15,585 nucleotides of DNA from an uncultured Methylophaga sp. (GCA_947631375.1 CANRLD010000016.1:1-15585), one strand, 5' to 3'; positions 5,146 to 13,572 are shown, numbered from the stretch's first letter. The notes: generated from the sequence alone by a model not told the origin. Program-made: numbers and translations.

Positions 5146-7749
5146 TTAATTTTCCAGCTTAGAAGTCACCCAGAGGGTGACTGAGTCGAGTGCAGCAGCT
5201 AAATGTTGTGGCTCAGTACCACCGCCTTGTGCCATATCTGGACGACCACCACCTTTACCACCGACCTGCAAGGCAACATGCGAGACTAAATCGCCGGCAC
5301 GAATTTTATCAGTAAGATCTTTGGTGACGCCGGCAATCAAGGTGATTTTTTCACCTTCAACGGCTGCCAGAACAATGACAGCGCTGCCGAGTTTATTTTT
5401 AAGTTGATCAACGGTATCGCGCAGACTTTTACTATCTGCGTTATCCAGATTGGCCGCCAATACGTTGACTGAGCCAATTGCCGTTGCCGAGGAAGCCAGA
5501 TCCGAACCAGCGCTGCTGGCCAGTTTTGATTTTAAGGTTTCCAGTTCTTTTTCAAGCTGCCGTGTGCGTTGAACCAGTTGCTGGGTTTTTTCTTCTACAT
5601 TCTCGGCCTTGGCTTTAAGCAGATCGGAAATGCTGTTAAGGCGATTTTCAGTCTGTTCAATATAGTTGAGCGCTGCTTCACCAGTAACGGCTTCAATGCG
5701 ACGGACACCGGAAGCAATGCCGGTTTCATTGGTGATTTTGAGCAAACCGATATCACCGGTGCGCCCTACGTGCGTACCACCACACAGTTCTATGGAAAAC
5801 TCGCCCATGCTTAATACGCGCACTTCGTCGTCGTATTTTTCGCCGAACAGTGCCATTGCGCCACTTTCACGGGCTTTATCAATTGGCATCAGCCGTGTTT
5901 CAACCGTGTGATTCACCCGGATGTGCTGGTTGACCAGGCGTTCGATTTCTCGCTGCTGTTCGGCTGAAACCGGTTCAAAGTGTGAAAAGTCAAATCGCAG
6001 GCGTTGCGCGTCTACCAGTGAACCTTTCTGGGTGACGTGTTCGCCCAGAATGTTGCGCAATGCCGCGTGGAGCAGGTGTGTCGCTGAGTGGTTCAAGGCG
6101 GTTGCCTGACGGTTATGTTCATCTACATGCGCGATAACTTTCTGGCCAATTTCAAAAGTACCGTTCTTACATTCACCTATATGGGTAAATGCCTTGCCCT
6201 GTTTACGAGTGTCCTTGACGATGAAGTGGGCGCCGGCAGTATTGATTTCACCCTGATCACCGACCTGACCGCCTGACTCAGCATAAAACGGTGTGTTATC
6301 CAGTACGATAATGCCTTGCTGGCCGGCATGAAGTTTGTCGACATTGTCGCCATCAACCAGAATAGCGGTAATGGTGGCTTCATTATGTACATGATCATAA
6401 CCGCAGAATACAGTTTCGCCATCGATAATAATGGTTTCAGGCAGACCGCCACCAAATTGGCTGGCGCTGCGGGCACGGCTTCGCTGTGCTTCCATGTGAC
6501 GTTCAAAACCTGCGATATCAATGGTCAGGTTACGCTCGCGGGCGATATCGGCGGTTAAGTCAATCGGAAAACCATAGGTGTCGTAGAGCAGGAAGATGGT
6601 TTCACCGGGAATTTCTTTATCGGCCATTTCGTTAATAGCATGATCCAGAATTTTCAGGCCGTTATCCAGGGTGTCAGCAAAACGCTCTTCTTCCAGCTTC
6701 AATGCCTGTTCGACAATAGATTGTGCTTTGGCCAGTTCTGGAAATGCGTCACCCATTTCAGCCACCAGCGGTGCCACCAGTTTATAAAAAAAGGTTTGTT
6801 TCAAGCCCAGTTTGTGGCCATGGCGAATAGCTCGGCGGATGATGCGTCTCAGGACATAGCCACGCCCTTCATTGGAAGGCTGGACGCCATCGGTAATCAT
6901 AAAGGCACAGGAGCGGATATGATCGGCAATTACCCGTAACGAGGTATTGCTGGCGTCGGTGGTGCCAGATAACTGCTGAATGGCCTTGATCAGGCTCTGA
7001 AACAGGTCGATGTCGTAGTTATTTTGCTGGTGTTGTAAGACTGCTGCCAGGCGTTCCAGTCCCATACCGGTATCCACCGATGGTTTTGGTAGGGGAGTCA
7101 ATGTACCGTCTGCAGCACGATCAAACTGCATAAACACCAGGTTCCAGATTTCAATATAGCGATCACCATCTTCCTCGGGGGTGCCGGGCGGGCCGCCAGG
7201 AACTTCCGGGCCATGATCGTAAAAGATTTCGGAGCAGGGACCGCAAGGACCGGTATCACCCATTGACCAGAAATTGTCCTTGGCGCCGATTCGTGAGAAC
7301 CGCTTGGGGTCCACACCGATTTCGTTCAGCCAGATATCAGCTGCTTCATCATCTTCTTCAAAAACGGTAATCCAGAGTTTTTCAGCAGGAAGTTCTAATA
7401 TGTCTGTCAGAAATTCCCAGGCATACTGGATTGCTTCGCGTTTGAAATAGTCGCCAAAACTGAAGTTACCCAACATTTCAAAGAAGGTGTGATGGCGTGC
7501 TGTGTAGCCCACGTTTTCCAGATCATTGTGTTTCCCACCTGCACGTACACAGCGCTGGCTGGAGGTCGCACGGCTATATTTGCGCTTTTCCCGACCAAGA
7601 AACACATCCTTAAACTGGACCATGCCGGCATTGGTAAACAGCAATGTCGGATCGTTAGCCGGAATCAGGGGGCTACTGGCAACAACTTCGTGATCTTTTG
7701 CCGCGAAGAAGTCCAGGAACAATTTGCGTATATCAGCACTTTTTTTCAT
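5146..7749 (-). CDS. alaS: Alanyl-tRNA synthetase
   Basis: It charges tRNA-Ala with alanine and edits mischarged serine and glycine in the cytoplasm. At 867 residues it matches the usual 870-880. The class II catalytic domain (about 1-240) has TSSQRCVRAGGKHNDLENVG and HHTFFEMLGNFSFGD. The tRNA-recognition region follows. The editing domain has its zinc ligands in HSATH (His554, His558) and CGGTH (Cys656, His660). A coiled coil lies around 700-750, and a C-Ala domain ends with GGKGGGRPDMAQGGG. The ATG at 7749 shares one base with the recX TAA (TAATG), so translation is probably coupled, and lysC begins 3 nt after its stop. No frameshift or missing motif is seen. Confidence 0.98.
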   Translation of the reverse strand: MKKSADIRKLFLDFFAAKDHEVVASSPLIPANDPTLLFTNAGMVQFKDVFLGREKRKYSRATSSQRCVRAGGKHNDLENVGYTARHHTFFEMLGNFSFGDYFKREAIQYAWEFLTDILELPAEKLWITVFEEDDEAADIWLNEIGVDPKRFSRIGAKDNFWSMGDTGPCGPCSEIFYDHGPEVPGGPPGTPEEDGDRYIEIWNLVFMQFDRAADGTLTPLPKPSVDTGMGLERLAAVLQHQQNNYDIDLFQSLIKAIQQLSGTTDASNTSLRVIADHIRSCAFMITDGVQPSNEGRGYVLRRIIRRAIRHGHKLGLKQTFFYKLVAPLVAEMGDAFPELAKAQSIVEQALKLEEERFADTLDNGLKILDHAINEMADKEIPGETIFLLYDTYGFPIDLTADIARERNLTIDIAGFERHMEAQRSRARSASQFGGGLPETIIIDGETVFCGYDHVHNEATITAILVDGDNVDKLHAGQQGIIVLDNTPFYAESGGQVGDQGEINTAGAHFIVKDTRKQGKAFTHIGECKNGTFEIGQKVIAHVDEHNRQATALNHSATHLLHAALRNILGEHVTQKGSLVDAQRLRFDFSHFEPVSAEQQREIERLVNQHIRVNHTVETRLMPIDKARESGAMALFGEKYDDEVRVLSMGEFSIELCGGTHVGRTGDIGLLKITNETGIASGVRRIEAVTGEAALNYIEQTENRLNSISDLLKAKAENVEEKTQQLVQRTRQLEKELETLKSKLASSAGSDLASSATAIGSVNVLAANLDNADSKSLRDTVDQLKNKLGSAVIVLAAVEGEKITLIAGVTKDLTDKIRAGDLVSHVALQVGGKGGGRPDMAQGGGTEPQHLAAALDSVTLWVTSKLEN

Positions 7750-8189
7750 TAGTTCAGTTTAAAGCTTTCTGTTATTTGATCATGAGTAAAGCCACGATAT
7801 TGTAAAAACCGCATTTGCCGGGCACGGTCTTTAAAATCATCAGGGCATTGCTCGCCAAAGCGTTTGCGACGTACTTCTGCTGCCAGCGCAAACCAGTCAA
7901 TTTCTGCCTGTTGTATGCTCAGGTTTGCGAGATCGTCAGCCACGCCTTTTTGTTTCAGTTCTTGTCGTATCCGTAACTCACCATAACCACGAAGCAGGCG
8001 GGAACGAATGTACGCTTCAGCAAAACGTTGATCGTCCTGTAAACCGTTTTGCTGAAGCGTGGTTAAAGCATCGTGAATTTTATCTGTTTCGTGACCAGCT
8101 TGTTGAAGTTTCTGTCGCAACTCGGCAGCGCTGTGTTCTCTTCTGGCTAATAAGACTACGGCTTGTTCAATGGTGGAACGTGGTTTCAC
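7749..8189 (-). CDS. recX: RecX, modulator of RecA filaments
   Basis: RecX binds RecA filaments and limits their extension or activity. The 146-residue protein has the small three-helix repeats of the family: AVVLLARREHSAAELRQKL near the N-terminus, NGLQDDQRFAEAYIRSRLLRGYGELRIRQEL in the middle, and RQMRFLQYRGFTHDQI at the end. The start is GTG at 8189, whose last two bases and the next A form the recA TGA stop (GTGA overlap, 4 nt), the normal recA-recX coupling that keeps RecX low relative to RecA. It overlaps alaS by one base at its 3' end. Confidence 0.93.
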   Translation of the reverse strand: MKPRSTIEQAVVLLARREHSAAELRQKLQQAGHETDKIHDALTTLQQNGLQDDQRFAEAYIRSRLLRGYGELRIRQELKQKGVADDLANLSIQQAEIDWFALAAEVRRKRFGEQCPDDFKDRARQMRFLQYRGFTHDQITESFKLN

Positions 8190-9226
8190 AGGTCGGTTTC
8201 ATCATCCGCTATGGCATCCGCACTGACTTTGATGTTTTTGGGCAACATGACTGCGCGGATTTTGGCTTCAATTTCTTTGGCCATTTCCGGGTTGTCTTTC
8301 AAATACATGCGAACATTATCTTTTCCTTGGCCAATGCGATTACCATCGTAGCTGTACCAGGCACCGGATTTTTCAACGATATTTTCACTGACACCCAAAT
8401 CGATCAGTTCGCCCTCACGCGAGATGCCTTCACCGTAAAGAATGTCAAATTCAACCTGTTTAAACGGTGGAGCAACTTTGTTTTTTACAACTTTTACCCG
8501 GGTTTCATTACCGAGGATTTCATCGCCTTTCTTGATAGCACCAATACGGCGGATATCCAGCCGCACAGAAGCATAAAATTTCAGGGCGTTACCGCCAGTA
8601 GTGGTTTCCGGGCTGCCGAACATGACACCAATTTTCATACGGATCTGGTTAATAAAGATAACCAACGTATTGGAGCGTTTGATGTTGGCGGTCAGTTTAC
8701 GCAGTGCCTGGGACATTAAACGTGCCTGCAGTCCCATATGGCTGTCGCCCATATCGCCTTCAATTTCTGCTTTAGGGGTAAGCGCGGCAACCGAGTCAAC
8801 GACGACGACATCGACGGCTCCTGAACGTACCAGCATGTCGGTATTTTCCAGTGCCTGGTCGCCGGTGTCAGCTTGTGACACAAGAAGGTCATCAATGCTG
8901 ACGCCGAGTTTTTCGGCGTAGAGTGGGTCCAGAGCATGTTCGGCGTCGACAAACGCAGCTGTGCCACCAAGTTTTTGCATTTCGGCGATAACGTGCAAGG
9001 TCAGAGTGGTTTTCCCGGATGATTCCGGACCATAAATTTCGATAACCCGGCCACGGGGCAGGCCGCCAATTCCCAAAGCAACGTCTAAACCGATAGAGCC
9101 AGTCGATACAGCATCAATGTCACGGTGAGCAGTTCCATCGCCCAAACGCATGACCGCACCTTTGCCAAACTGTTTTTCAATTTGACCTAAGGCCGCGCCA
9201 AGCGCTTTTTTCTTGTTTTCATCCAT
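8186..9226 (-). CDS. recA: Recombinase A
   Basis: A DNA-dependent ATPase that forms filaments on single-stranded DNA, carries out strand exchange and activates LexA self-cleavage. The 346 residues are typical. The Walker A motif is GPESSGKTT (66-74), followed by FVDAEHALD, the Walker B segment VDVVVVDSVAAL (about 139-150), loop L2 with FGSPETTTGGNALKFYAS and an acidic C-terminal tail (ADDETDL). ATG at 9226 has AAGGG 8 nt upstream. It is the first gene of the recA-recX-alaS-lysC unit. A plausible -10 lies at 9263-9268, but no CTG-N10-CAG LexA box is present between recA and pncC. Confidence 0.99.
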   Translation of the reverse strand: MDENKKKALGAALGQIEKQFGKGAVMRLGDGTAHRDIDAVSTGSIGLDVALGIGGLPRGRVIEIYGPESSGKTTLTLHVIAEMQKLGGTAAFVDAEHALDPLYAEKLGVSIDDLLVSQADTGDQALENTDMLVRSGAVDVVVVDSVAALTPKAEIEGDMGDSHMGLQARLMSQALRKLTANIKRSNTLVIFINQIRMKIGVMFGSPETTTGGNALKFYASVRLDIRRIGAIKKGDEILGNETRVKVVKNKVAPPFKQVEFDILYGEGISREGELIDLGVSENIVEKSGAWYSYDGNRIGQGKDNVRMYLKDNPEMAKEIEAKIRAVMLPKNIKVSADAIADDETDL

Positions 9227-9262
9227 TTTGGTGCCCTTATAGCTGATATCAGAAAACTACGA

Positions 9263-9268
9263 ATTATC
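9263..9268 (-). promoter_or_regulatory. Candidate recA promoter -10 element
   Basis: GATAAT on the minus strand, with a TG two bases before it, resembles a sigma-70 -10. It would start transcription near 9256, about 30 nt before recA. The -35 region (GTGAGA/TGAGAC) is poor. A perfect 10-bp palindrome CTGATATCAG (9243-9252) lies just downstream in the leader and could bind a regulator. Activity is inferred. Confidence 0.4.
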
Positions 9269-9273
9269 ACACA

Positions 9274-9359
9274 GATAGCCTTGTCTCACCAGTCTCTGAT
9301 TATGTTGGAAACAGGCTCGAAATCGAGAAGCTGTTTTGTTATTTTTGAGTAAGGCTATC
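9274..9359. repeat. 9-bp inverted repeat flanking the recA/pncC intergenic hairpin
   Basis: GATAGCCTT (9274-9282) is exactly complementary to AAGGCTATC (9351-9359). The 68-bp interior contains the hairpin at 9309-9336. Such nested symmetry could form a larger stem in a readthrough transcript; the function is unknown. Confidence 0.45.
9309..9345. terminator. Hairpin between pncC and recA, possible intrinsic terminator
   Basis: AAACAG/CTGTTT (9309-9314, 9331-9336) and an inner CTCGA/TCGAG (9316-9326 region) form a stem with small bulges. On the plus strand it is followed by TTTTGTTATTTTT, a good U-tract, although no plus-strand gene ends here. On the minus strand, where pncC ends 30 nt earlier, the tail is only TTTCC. 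Most useful as a pncC 3' end or to block antisense transcription. Confidence 0.5.
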
Positions 9360-9373
9360 AGCGAAACTGAACA

Positions 9374-9874
9374 TCAGGGGGAAAGTATCTTTTGTATCAA
9401 CCCTTGCATTGCCATGAACACCGCCTGGCGTCTGATGGCATCCCGATCGCCATCAAAAATAAATGTTTCGCTCAGCGTGACTTGGCTGTCTGTCCAGGCA
9501 AAACAGACGGTGCCGACAGGTTTTTCGGTAGAGCCGCCATCCGGTCCGGCGATGCCACTGACTGCCAGGGCAACATCGGCATTAAATAATTGGCGTGCAC
9601 CGGTCACCATTTCTCTTACTGTGGCTTCGCTGACGGCACCATATTGTTTTAGGGTGTCGCTGCCAACCGCTAATTGATTTTGTTTAATGGCGTTACTGTA
9701 ACTGACAATGCCGCCTTCAAACCAGGCGGAGCTGCCGGGCAGATCGGTGAAACATTTAGCGATCCACCCACCGGTGCAGGATTCAGCTGTAACTAGTCCT
9801 AAATGACTTTGCAGCAGCAGGTGTGCCAGTTGTTGAGTAAGCTGATAAAGTGTTGCGTCAGAATAATCTTGCAT
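9374..9874 (-). CDS. pncC: Nicotinamide-nucleotide amidohydrolase (CinA C-terminal domain protein)
   Basis: It deamidates nicotinamide mononucleotide to nicotinate mononucleotide in pyridine-nucleotide recycling. With the preferred start at 9874 it has 166 residues, the usual length of a stand-alone CinA C-terminal domain. Conserved segments are TAESCTGGWIAK (29-40), GGIVSYSNAIK (54-64), YGAVSEATV, and GIAGPDGGSTEKPVGTV. The frame stays open to ATG 9907, but that start would run 17 bp into mutS, and the E. coli protein has a comparable 28-30 residues before the ESCTGG motif, so Met at 9874 fits better. The N-terminal molybdopterin-binding-like CinA domain is absent. It is divergent from mutS and convergent to nothing; recA lies downstream on the same strand. 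Confidence 0.92.
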   Translation of the reverse strand: MQDYSDATLYQLTQQLAHLLLQSHLGLVTAESCTGGWIAKCFTDLPGSSAWFEGGIVSYSNAIKQNQLAVGSDTLKQYGAVSEATVREMVTGARQLFNADVALAVSGIAGPDGGSTEKPVGTVCFAWTDSQVTLSETFIFDGDRDAIRRQAVFMAMQGLIQKILSP

Positions 9875-9890
9875 ACGCCATACAGTAAAC

Positions 9891-12440
9891 ATGACCGAAA
9901 AACCCAATCATACGCCAATGATGCAGCAATATCTGCGGATCAAGGCCGAACATCCCGAATTACTATTGTTTTATCGAATGGGCGACTTTTATGAGTTGTT
10001 TTTCGATGATGCGCATCAAGCTGCCGAGTTGCTGGATATTACCCTGACAGCAAGAGGTAACAGCAATGGGGCACCGATTCCGATGGCGGGTGTGCCTTAT
10101 CATGCGGCTGAAGGTTATCTGGCACGGTTACTTAAAGCTGGCGTTTCGGTGGCGATTTGTGAGCAGATTGGTGATCCGGCAACCAGTAAGGGGCCGGTTG
10201 AGCGTCAAGTAGTACGAATTCTGACCCCCGGTACACTAACCGATGAAGCCTTACTGGATAGCCGTCAGGACAATTTACTGGTGGCAATTTCACGTCAAAA
10301 AAACCGTTATGGTTTGGCAGTGGCTGAGCTGAGTAGTGGTCGTTTTGAGGTGTCTGAATATGAATCTTCAACAGATTTATTGGCAGATTTAGCAAGATTG
10401 CAGCCAGCTGAAATTTTGTTGGATGACAGCCATGACGATACCTTTGCCGCGTATAGTCAGCGATTGCGTTTTGTACCGGAATGGCATTTTGGATTAGATG
10501 CGGCACGGCGCCGTTTATGTGAGCATTTTGCGACCAGTGATTTAAAAGGCTTTGGTTGTGATGCGCTATCACTGGCCATTATGGCCGCTGGCTGTTTACT
10601 GAACTATGCGCAGCAGACGCATCGCACAGCCTTGCCTCAACTGCGAAAAATTTGTGTCGAAGCACCAGCGGACAGTATTCGTATCGATCCACAATCGCGG
10701 CGTAATCTTGAACTGGAACAAAGCTTGTCTGGTGACCGTGAAAATACGCTGTTATCGGTGTTGGACAACACGGTAACCCCGATGGGAGCACGGCTGTTAC
10801 GTCGCTGGCTGCTACAACCAAGACGTGATTTGGCTGTGTTACAACAGCGGCAGTTGGCGATTGGTAATTTGCTTGAGCAAGAGATAGCGGAATCTATCAA
10901 GACCTTATTAAAGTCGCTAGGCGATATCGAGCGTATTGTTACCCGTATCGCGCTGGCAAGTGCCCGACCACGGGATTTTGTGCAACTCAGAAGAATGCTG
11001 ACGGCCTTACCGGATTTACATAGCGAACTGGCCGTTACAGAGGCCCAGTTATTAAAACGAATTGATCGGGAGCTGGGCACGTTTCCGGAGTTGTTGCAGC
11101 TATTGAATACAGCGATTGTAGAAGAACCGCCGGTGTTGATTCGTGATGGTGGTGTTATTGCGTCAGGGTATCATCCCGAACTGGATCATTTACGCAATTT
11201 ACATGTGGATGCCAATGATTTTCTGCACGATCTGGAAAAGCGGGAGCGGCAACGCACCGGGATCAGCAGTCTGAAAGTAGGCTACAACAAGGTGCACGGT
11301 TTTTATATTGAAATCAGCCGGGTGCACCATACAGAACTGCCAGCAGACTATCAGCGTCGACAAACATTGAAAAATGCAGAGCGCTATATCACCGCTGAGC
11401 TTAAAGCGCATGAAGATCAAGTGTTAAGCGCCAGCGAAAAAGCCCTGGCATTGGAAAAATCGCTCTACGAAGACTTGTTCCAGTTACTTCAGCCGGAATT
11501 GGCAGCATTGACCTCCTGCGCGGCGGCGTTGGCAGAGCTTGATGTGTTAACTAATCTTGCTGAGCGTGCCCAGAGCTTGAATTATGTCGCTCCCCAGCTA
11601 ACGACTGATAACGGACTGCTTATCCAGGCTGGTCGTCATCCTGTGGTCGAAGCTGTACGCAAAGTACATTTCTGTCCCAATGATCTGCAATTAACTGAGC
11701 ACTCATTATTGGTCATCACTGGACCGAATATGGGCGGAAAATCGACTTATATGCGGCAGACAGCGCTGATTGTGATTATGGCGTATATCGGCAGCTATGT
11801 ACCGGCTGACTCGGCAACGATCGGACCGGTAGATCAAATTTTCACCCGGATTGGTGCCAGTGATGATCTGGCGGCTGGCCGATCCACTTTTATGGTGGAA
11901 ATGAACGAAGCTGCCAATATTCTGAATAATGCCAGCGCACAAAGTCTGGTGTTAATGGACGAAGTGGGGCGTGGCACCAGCACCTTTGATGGGTTGGCGC
12001 TGGCATGGGGCTGTGCCGAGAAGCTGGTTCGAGATATTGGGGCTTACACCTTGTTTGCTACGCATTATTTTGAAATGACACAGTTGCCAGCCTTATATGA
12101 TAAGGCCTTGAATGTTCATCTTGATGCTATCGAGCATGGCGACAGGATTGTGTTTTTACACCAGTTAAAAGTTGGTGCAGCCAATCAGAGCTACGGTTTG
12201 CAGGTGGCGCAGCTGGCGGGCGTGCCGGACGATGTGATTCAGGCGGCAAAAAATAAACTGGCCGCGCTGGAAGCGCAGCAAACAATACCTGCCGCTGGAC
12301 AAGCTGAGCAGTTGCAACAGGATTTGTTTGCTGCGACGGATGATTGCGCATTACAAAAGCGGGTGGCTGAGGTTAATCTCGATGAGTTAACGCCAAAAGC
12401 CGCACTGGATTTACTGTACGAACTGAAAAAGCTCGTTTGA
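9891..12440 (+). CDS. mutS: DNA mismatch repair protein MutS
   Basis: It recognises mismatches and small loops and recruits MutL for repair. At 849 residues it is normal for MutS1 (E. coli 853). The N-terminal mismatch-binding domain opens with HTPMMQQYLRIKAEHPELL and has the F-x-E motif in MGDFYELF (Phe33, Glu35). Connector, lever and clamp regions follow. The ATPase has Walker A GPNMGGKST (611-619), an SDDLAAGRSTFMVEM segment, DEVGRGTSTFDG (690-701) and FATHYFEM. The C-terminus has the small helical tetramer-forming segment (DELTPKAALDLLYELKKL). No strong Shine-Dalgarno or promoter is seen before ATG 9891; any promoter must lie within pncC. It ends 1 nt from the convergent ycgL stop. Confidence 0.99.
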   Translation: MTEKPNHTPMMQQYLRIKAEHPELLLFYRMGDFYELFFDDAHQAAELLDITLTARGNSNGAPIPMAGVPYHAAEGYLARLLKAGVSVAICEQIGDPATSKGPVERQVVRILTPGTLTDEALLDSRQDNLLVAISRQKNRYGLAVAELSSGRFEVSEYESSTDLLADLARLQPAEILLDDSHDDTFAAYSQRLRFVPEWHFGLDAARRRLCEHFATSDLKGFGCDALSLAIMAAGCLLNYAQQTHRTALPQLRKICVEAPADSIRIDPQSRRNLELEQSLSGDRENTLLSVLDNTVTPMGARLLRRWLLQPRRDLAVLQQRQLAIGNLLEQEIAESIKTLLKSLGDIERIVTRIALASARPRDFVQLRRMLTALPDLHSELAVTEAQLLKRIDRELGTFPELLQLLNTAIVEEPPVLIRDGGVIASGYHPELDHLRNLHVDANDFLHDLEKRERQRTGISSLKVGYNKVHGFYIEISRVHHTELPADYQRRQTLKNAERYITAELKAHEDQVLSASEKALALEKSLYEDLFQLLQPELAALTSCAAALAELDVLTNLAERAQSLNYVAPQLTTDNGLLIQAGRHPVVEAVRKVHFCPNDLQLTEHSLLVITGPNMGGKSTYMRQTALIVIMAYIGSYVPADSATIGPVDQIFTRIGASDDLAAGRSTFMVEMNEAANILNNASAQSLVLMDEVGRGTSTFDGLALAWGCAEKLVRDIGAYTLFATHYFEMTQLPALYDKALNVHLDAIEHGDRIVFLHQLKVGAANQSYGLQVAQLAGVPDDVIQAAKNKLAALEAQQTIPAAGQAEQLQQDLFAATDDCALQKRVAEVNLDELTPKAALDLLYELKKLV

Positions 12441-12441
12441 A

Positions 12442-12720
12442 TTAATGCATTTTGCTGTTACGTTGACGTTGCAGTAACAGATTATTATTGGCTGGTGGCA
12501 TCTGTACATGAAACCCCTGCGTTTGCAGGTTACTGATAACCTTATTGACATCTTCACGCGCCAACTGGCGTTCGCTGCGAAGTTCCAGCTCCATGACAAA
12601 AGGTGGTTCGTTGCCCATCATTTCGTACAGACTGGGCGGTACCTCGGAAAAATCATCTTTTTTGCGGAGATAAAGATAGAGCTCTTCTTTTTTTCTGCTT
12701 TTATAAATGTATGTTTTCAT
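12442..12720 (-). CDS. ycgL: YcgL domain-containing protein
   Basis: Short conserved gammaproteobacterial protein of unknown function, 92 residues. The pattern is typical: IYKSRKKEELYLYLRKKDDF at residues 5-24 (YLYV/YLYL followed by KKDDFS), the VP-x-x-L segment, FVMELELRSERQLAREDV, and a C-terminal QTQGFHVQMPP near the end. ATG at 12720 has AGGA about 6 nt upstream. It is the third gene of an OsmC-VOC-ycgL unit (13-nt gap to the VOC gene). Its stop lies 1 nt from the mutS stop on the other strand, so no terminator separates the two. I can name the family but not a biochemical role. Confidence 0.85.
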   Translation of the reverse strand: MKTYIYKSRKKEELYLYLRKKDDFSEVPPSLYEMMGNEPPFVMELELRSERQLAREDVNKVISNLQTQGFHVQMPPANNNLLLQRQRNSKMH

Positions 12721-12733
12721 AACAATCCTGCGA

Positions 12734-13123
12734 TCAAGAAATAGGTGGATGATAGATCATTTGCACGATGGTACCTGCGGGATCAAAACAGTAAAAACTG
12801 CGAGCGTCGTCGCGGTGCGTTCTGGGAGGCTGGCGTACTGGCACATTATGCCGGGTTAAAAAGTCATACCAGACATCCACCTGTTCCGGTGAGGTAATGA
12901 TAAAACCTATGTGATCCAGTGGTTGAACCGGAGAGCGGTTAACATTTTCGCCGCGATGCAAAGCAAGGTTATCGTTACCAGAGGTGAGATAAACATTATC
13001 TGCATCTGGCCGCCACTCCACGGTCATGCCCAGTAGATCAACATAGAATCGCTCACAGGCTTCAAGATTTTCGACAGTTAACGCAATATGCCGTAAACCA
13101 CCGGTTGGAGCTGGTCGCTGCAT
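12734..13123 (-). CDS. VOC superfamily (glyoxalase/dioxygenase fold) protein
   Basis: A 129-residue single-chain protein with two beta-alpha-beta-beta-beta modules. The first opens with GGLRHIALTVENLEACERFY (His12), and the second has PLDHIGFIITSPEQVDVWY (His71), FYCFDPAGTIVQMI and a terminal YHPP. This is the vicinal oxygen chelate pattern used by glyoxalase I, fosfomycin-modifying enzymes and extradiol dioxygenases. The usual C-terminal metal ligand in D-P-x-G-x-x-x-E is glutamine here (Gln121), so metal use is uncertain and the substrate cannot be assigned. GGAG lies 7 nt before ATG 13123, and the gene begins 2 nt after the OsmC stop, which implies co-transcription. Confidence 0.9.
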   Translation of the reverse strand: MQRPAPTGGLRHIALTVENLEACERFYVDLLGMTVEWRPDADNVYLTSGNDNLALHRGENVNRSPVQPLDHIGFIITSPEQVDVWYDFLTRHNVPVRQPPRTHRDDARSFYCFDPAGTIVQMIYHPPIS

Positions 13124-13125
13124 GG

Positions 13126-13572
13126 TTATGCTCCGTTATTCAAGCTAAGTGGCGAAGCTTGTTCAATGATTTTGTAGTCATGCGTAATCTCTGCTGTTTT
13201 GCCGAGCATGATGGATGCCGAGCAGTATTTTTCGGTTGATAGTTTGACGGCGCGATCGACGAAGTTTGGTTTCAGCTTATGACCTGTCACCGTGTATTGC
13301 ACATGTATTTTAGTGAATACTTTGGGTGCTTCTTCGCTGCGTTCTGCCGATATTTCAACGACGCAGTCGGTTACTTGCTGTCGTGACTTTTTTAAAATAT
13401 CAATAACATCAAATGAGGTGCAGCCTCCCAAACCTAATAATAACAGCTCCATAGGACGCATGCCGGTACCATGACCTCCGGCTTCTTTGGGGCCGTCCAT
13501 CACGACAGTATGCCCCGTTCCTGATTCACCAACGAACAAAACATCTTCAACCCATTTTACTCTTGCTTTCAT
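13126..13572 (-). CDS. OsmC/Ohr family protein, YhfA-like
   Basis: OsmC-family proteins reduce organic peroxides with a peroxidatic and a resolving cysteine, although the YhfA branch has no firmly known substrate. The 148-residue protein has LLGLGGCTSFDVIDIL (Cys51) and STEKYCSASIML (Cys117), the two conserved cysteines, plus a C-terminal TAEITHDYKI strand. The start at 13572 has GAGG close upstream. It is divergent from the CRP-family gene (102 nt between them), as yhfA is from crp in E. coli and the OsmC gene is beside vfr in Pseudomonas. VOC and ycgL genes follow on the same strand. yhfA is the nearest name; I leave the symbol open. Confidence 0.88.
   Translation of the reverse strand: MKARVKWVEDVLFVGESGTGHTVVMDGPKEAGGHGTGMRPMELLLLGLGGCTSFDVIDILKKSRQQVTDCVVEISAERSEEAPKVFTKIHVQYTVTGHKLKPNFVDRAVKLSTEKYCSASIMLGKTAEITHDYKIIEQASPLSLNNGA

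Noticed and set aside
7925..8719. A 264-codon plus-strand open frame opposite recX and recA
   Set aside because: It is wholly antisense to two well-conserved genes, has no recognisable domain or ribosome site, and its composition follows from the codon pattern of recA.
9243..9252. CTGATATCAG as a LexA box
   Set aside because: Perfect palindrome, but the spacing between CTG and CAG is 4 instead of 10, so it does not match the gammaproteobacterial LexA site.
9875..9907. A longer pncC beginning at 9907
   Set aside because: It would overlap the mutS start by 17 bp and add 11 residues not expected before the ESCTGG motif; the Met at 9874 fits the family length.
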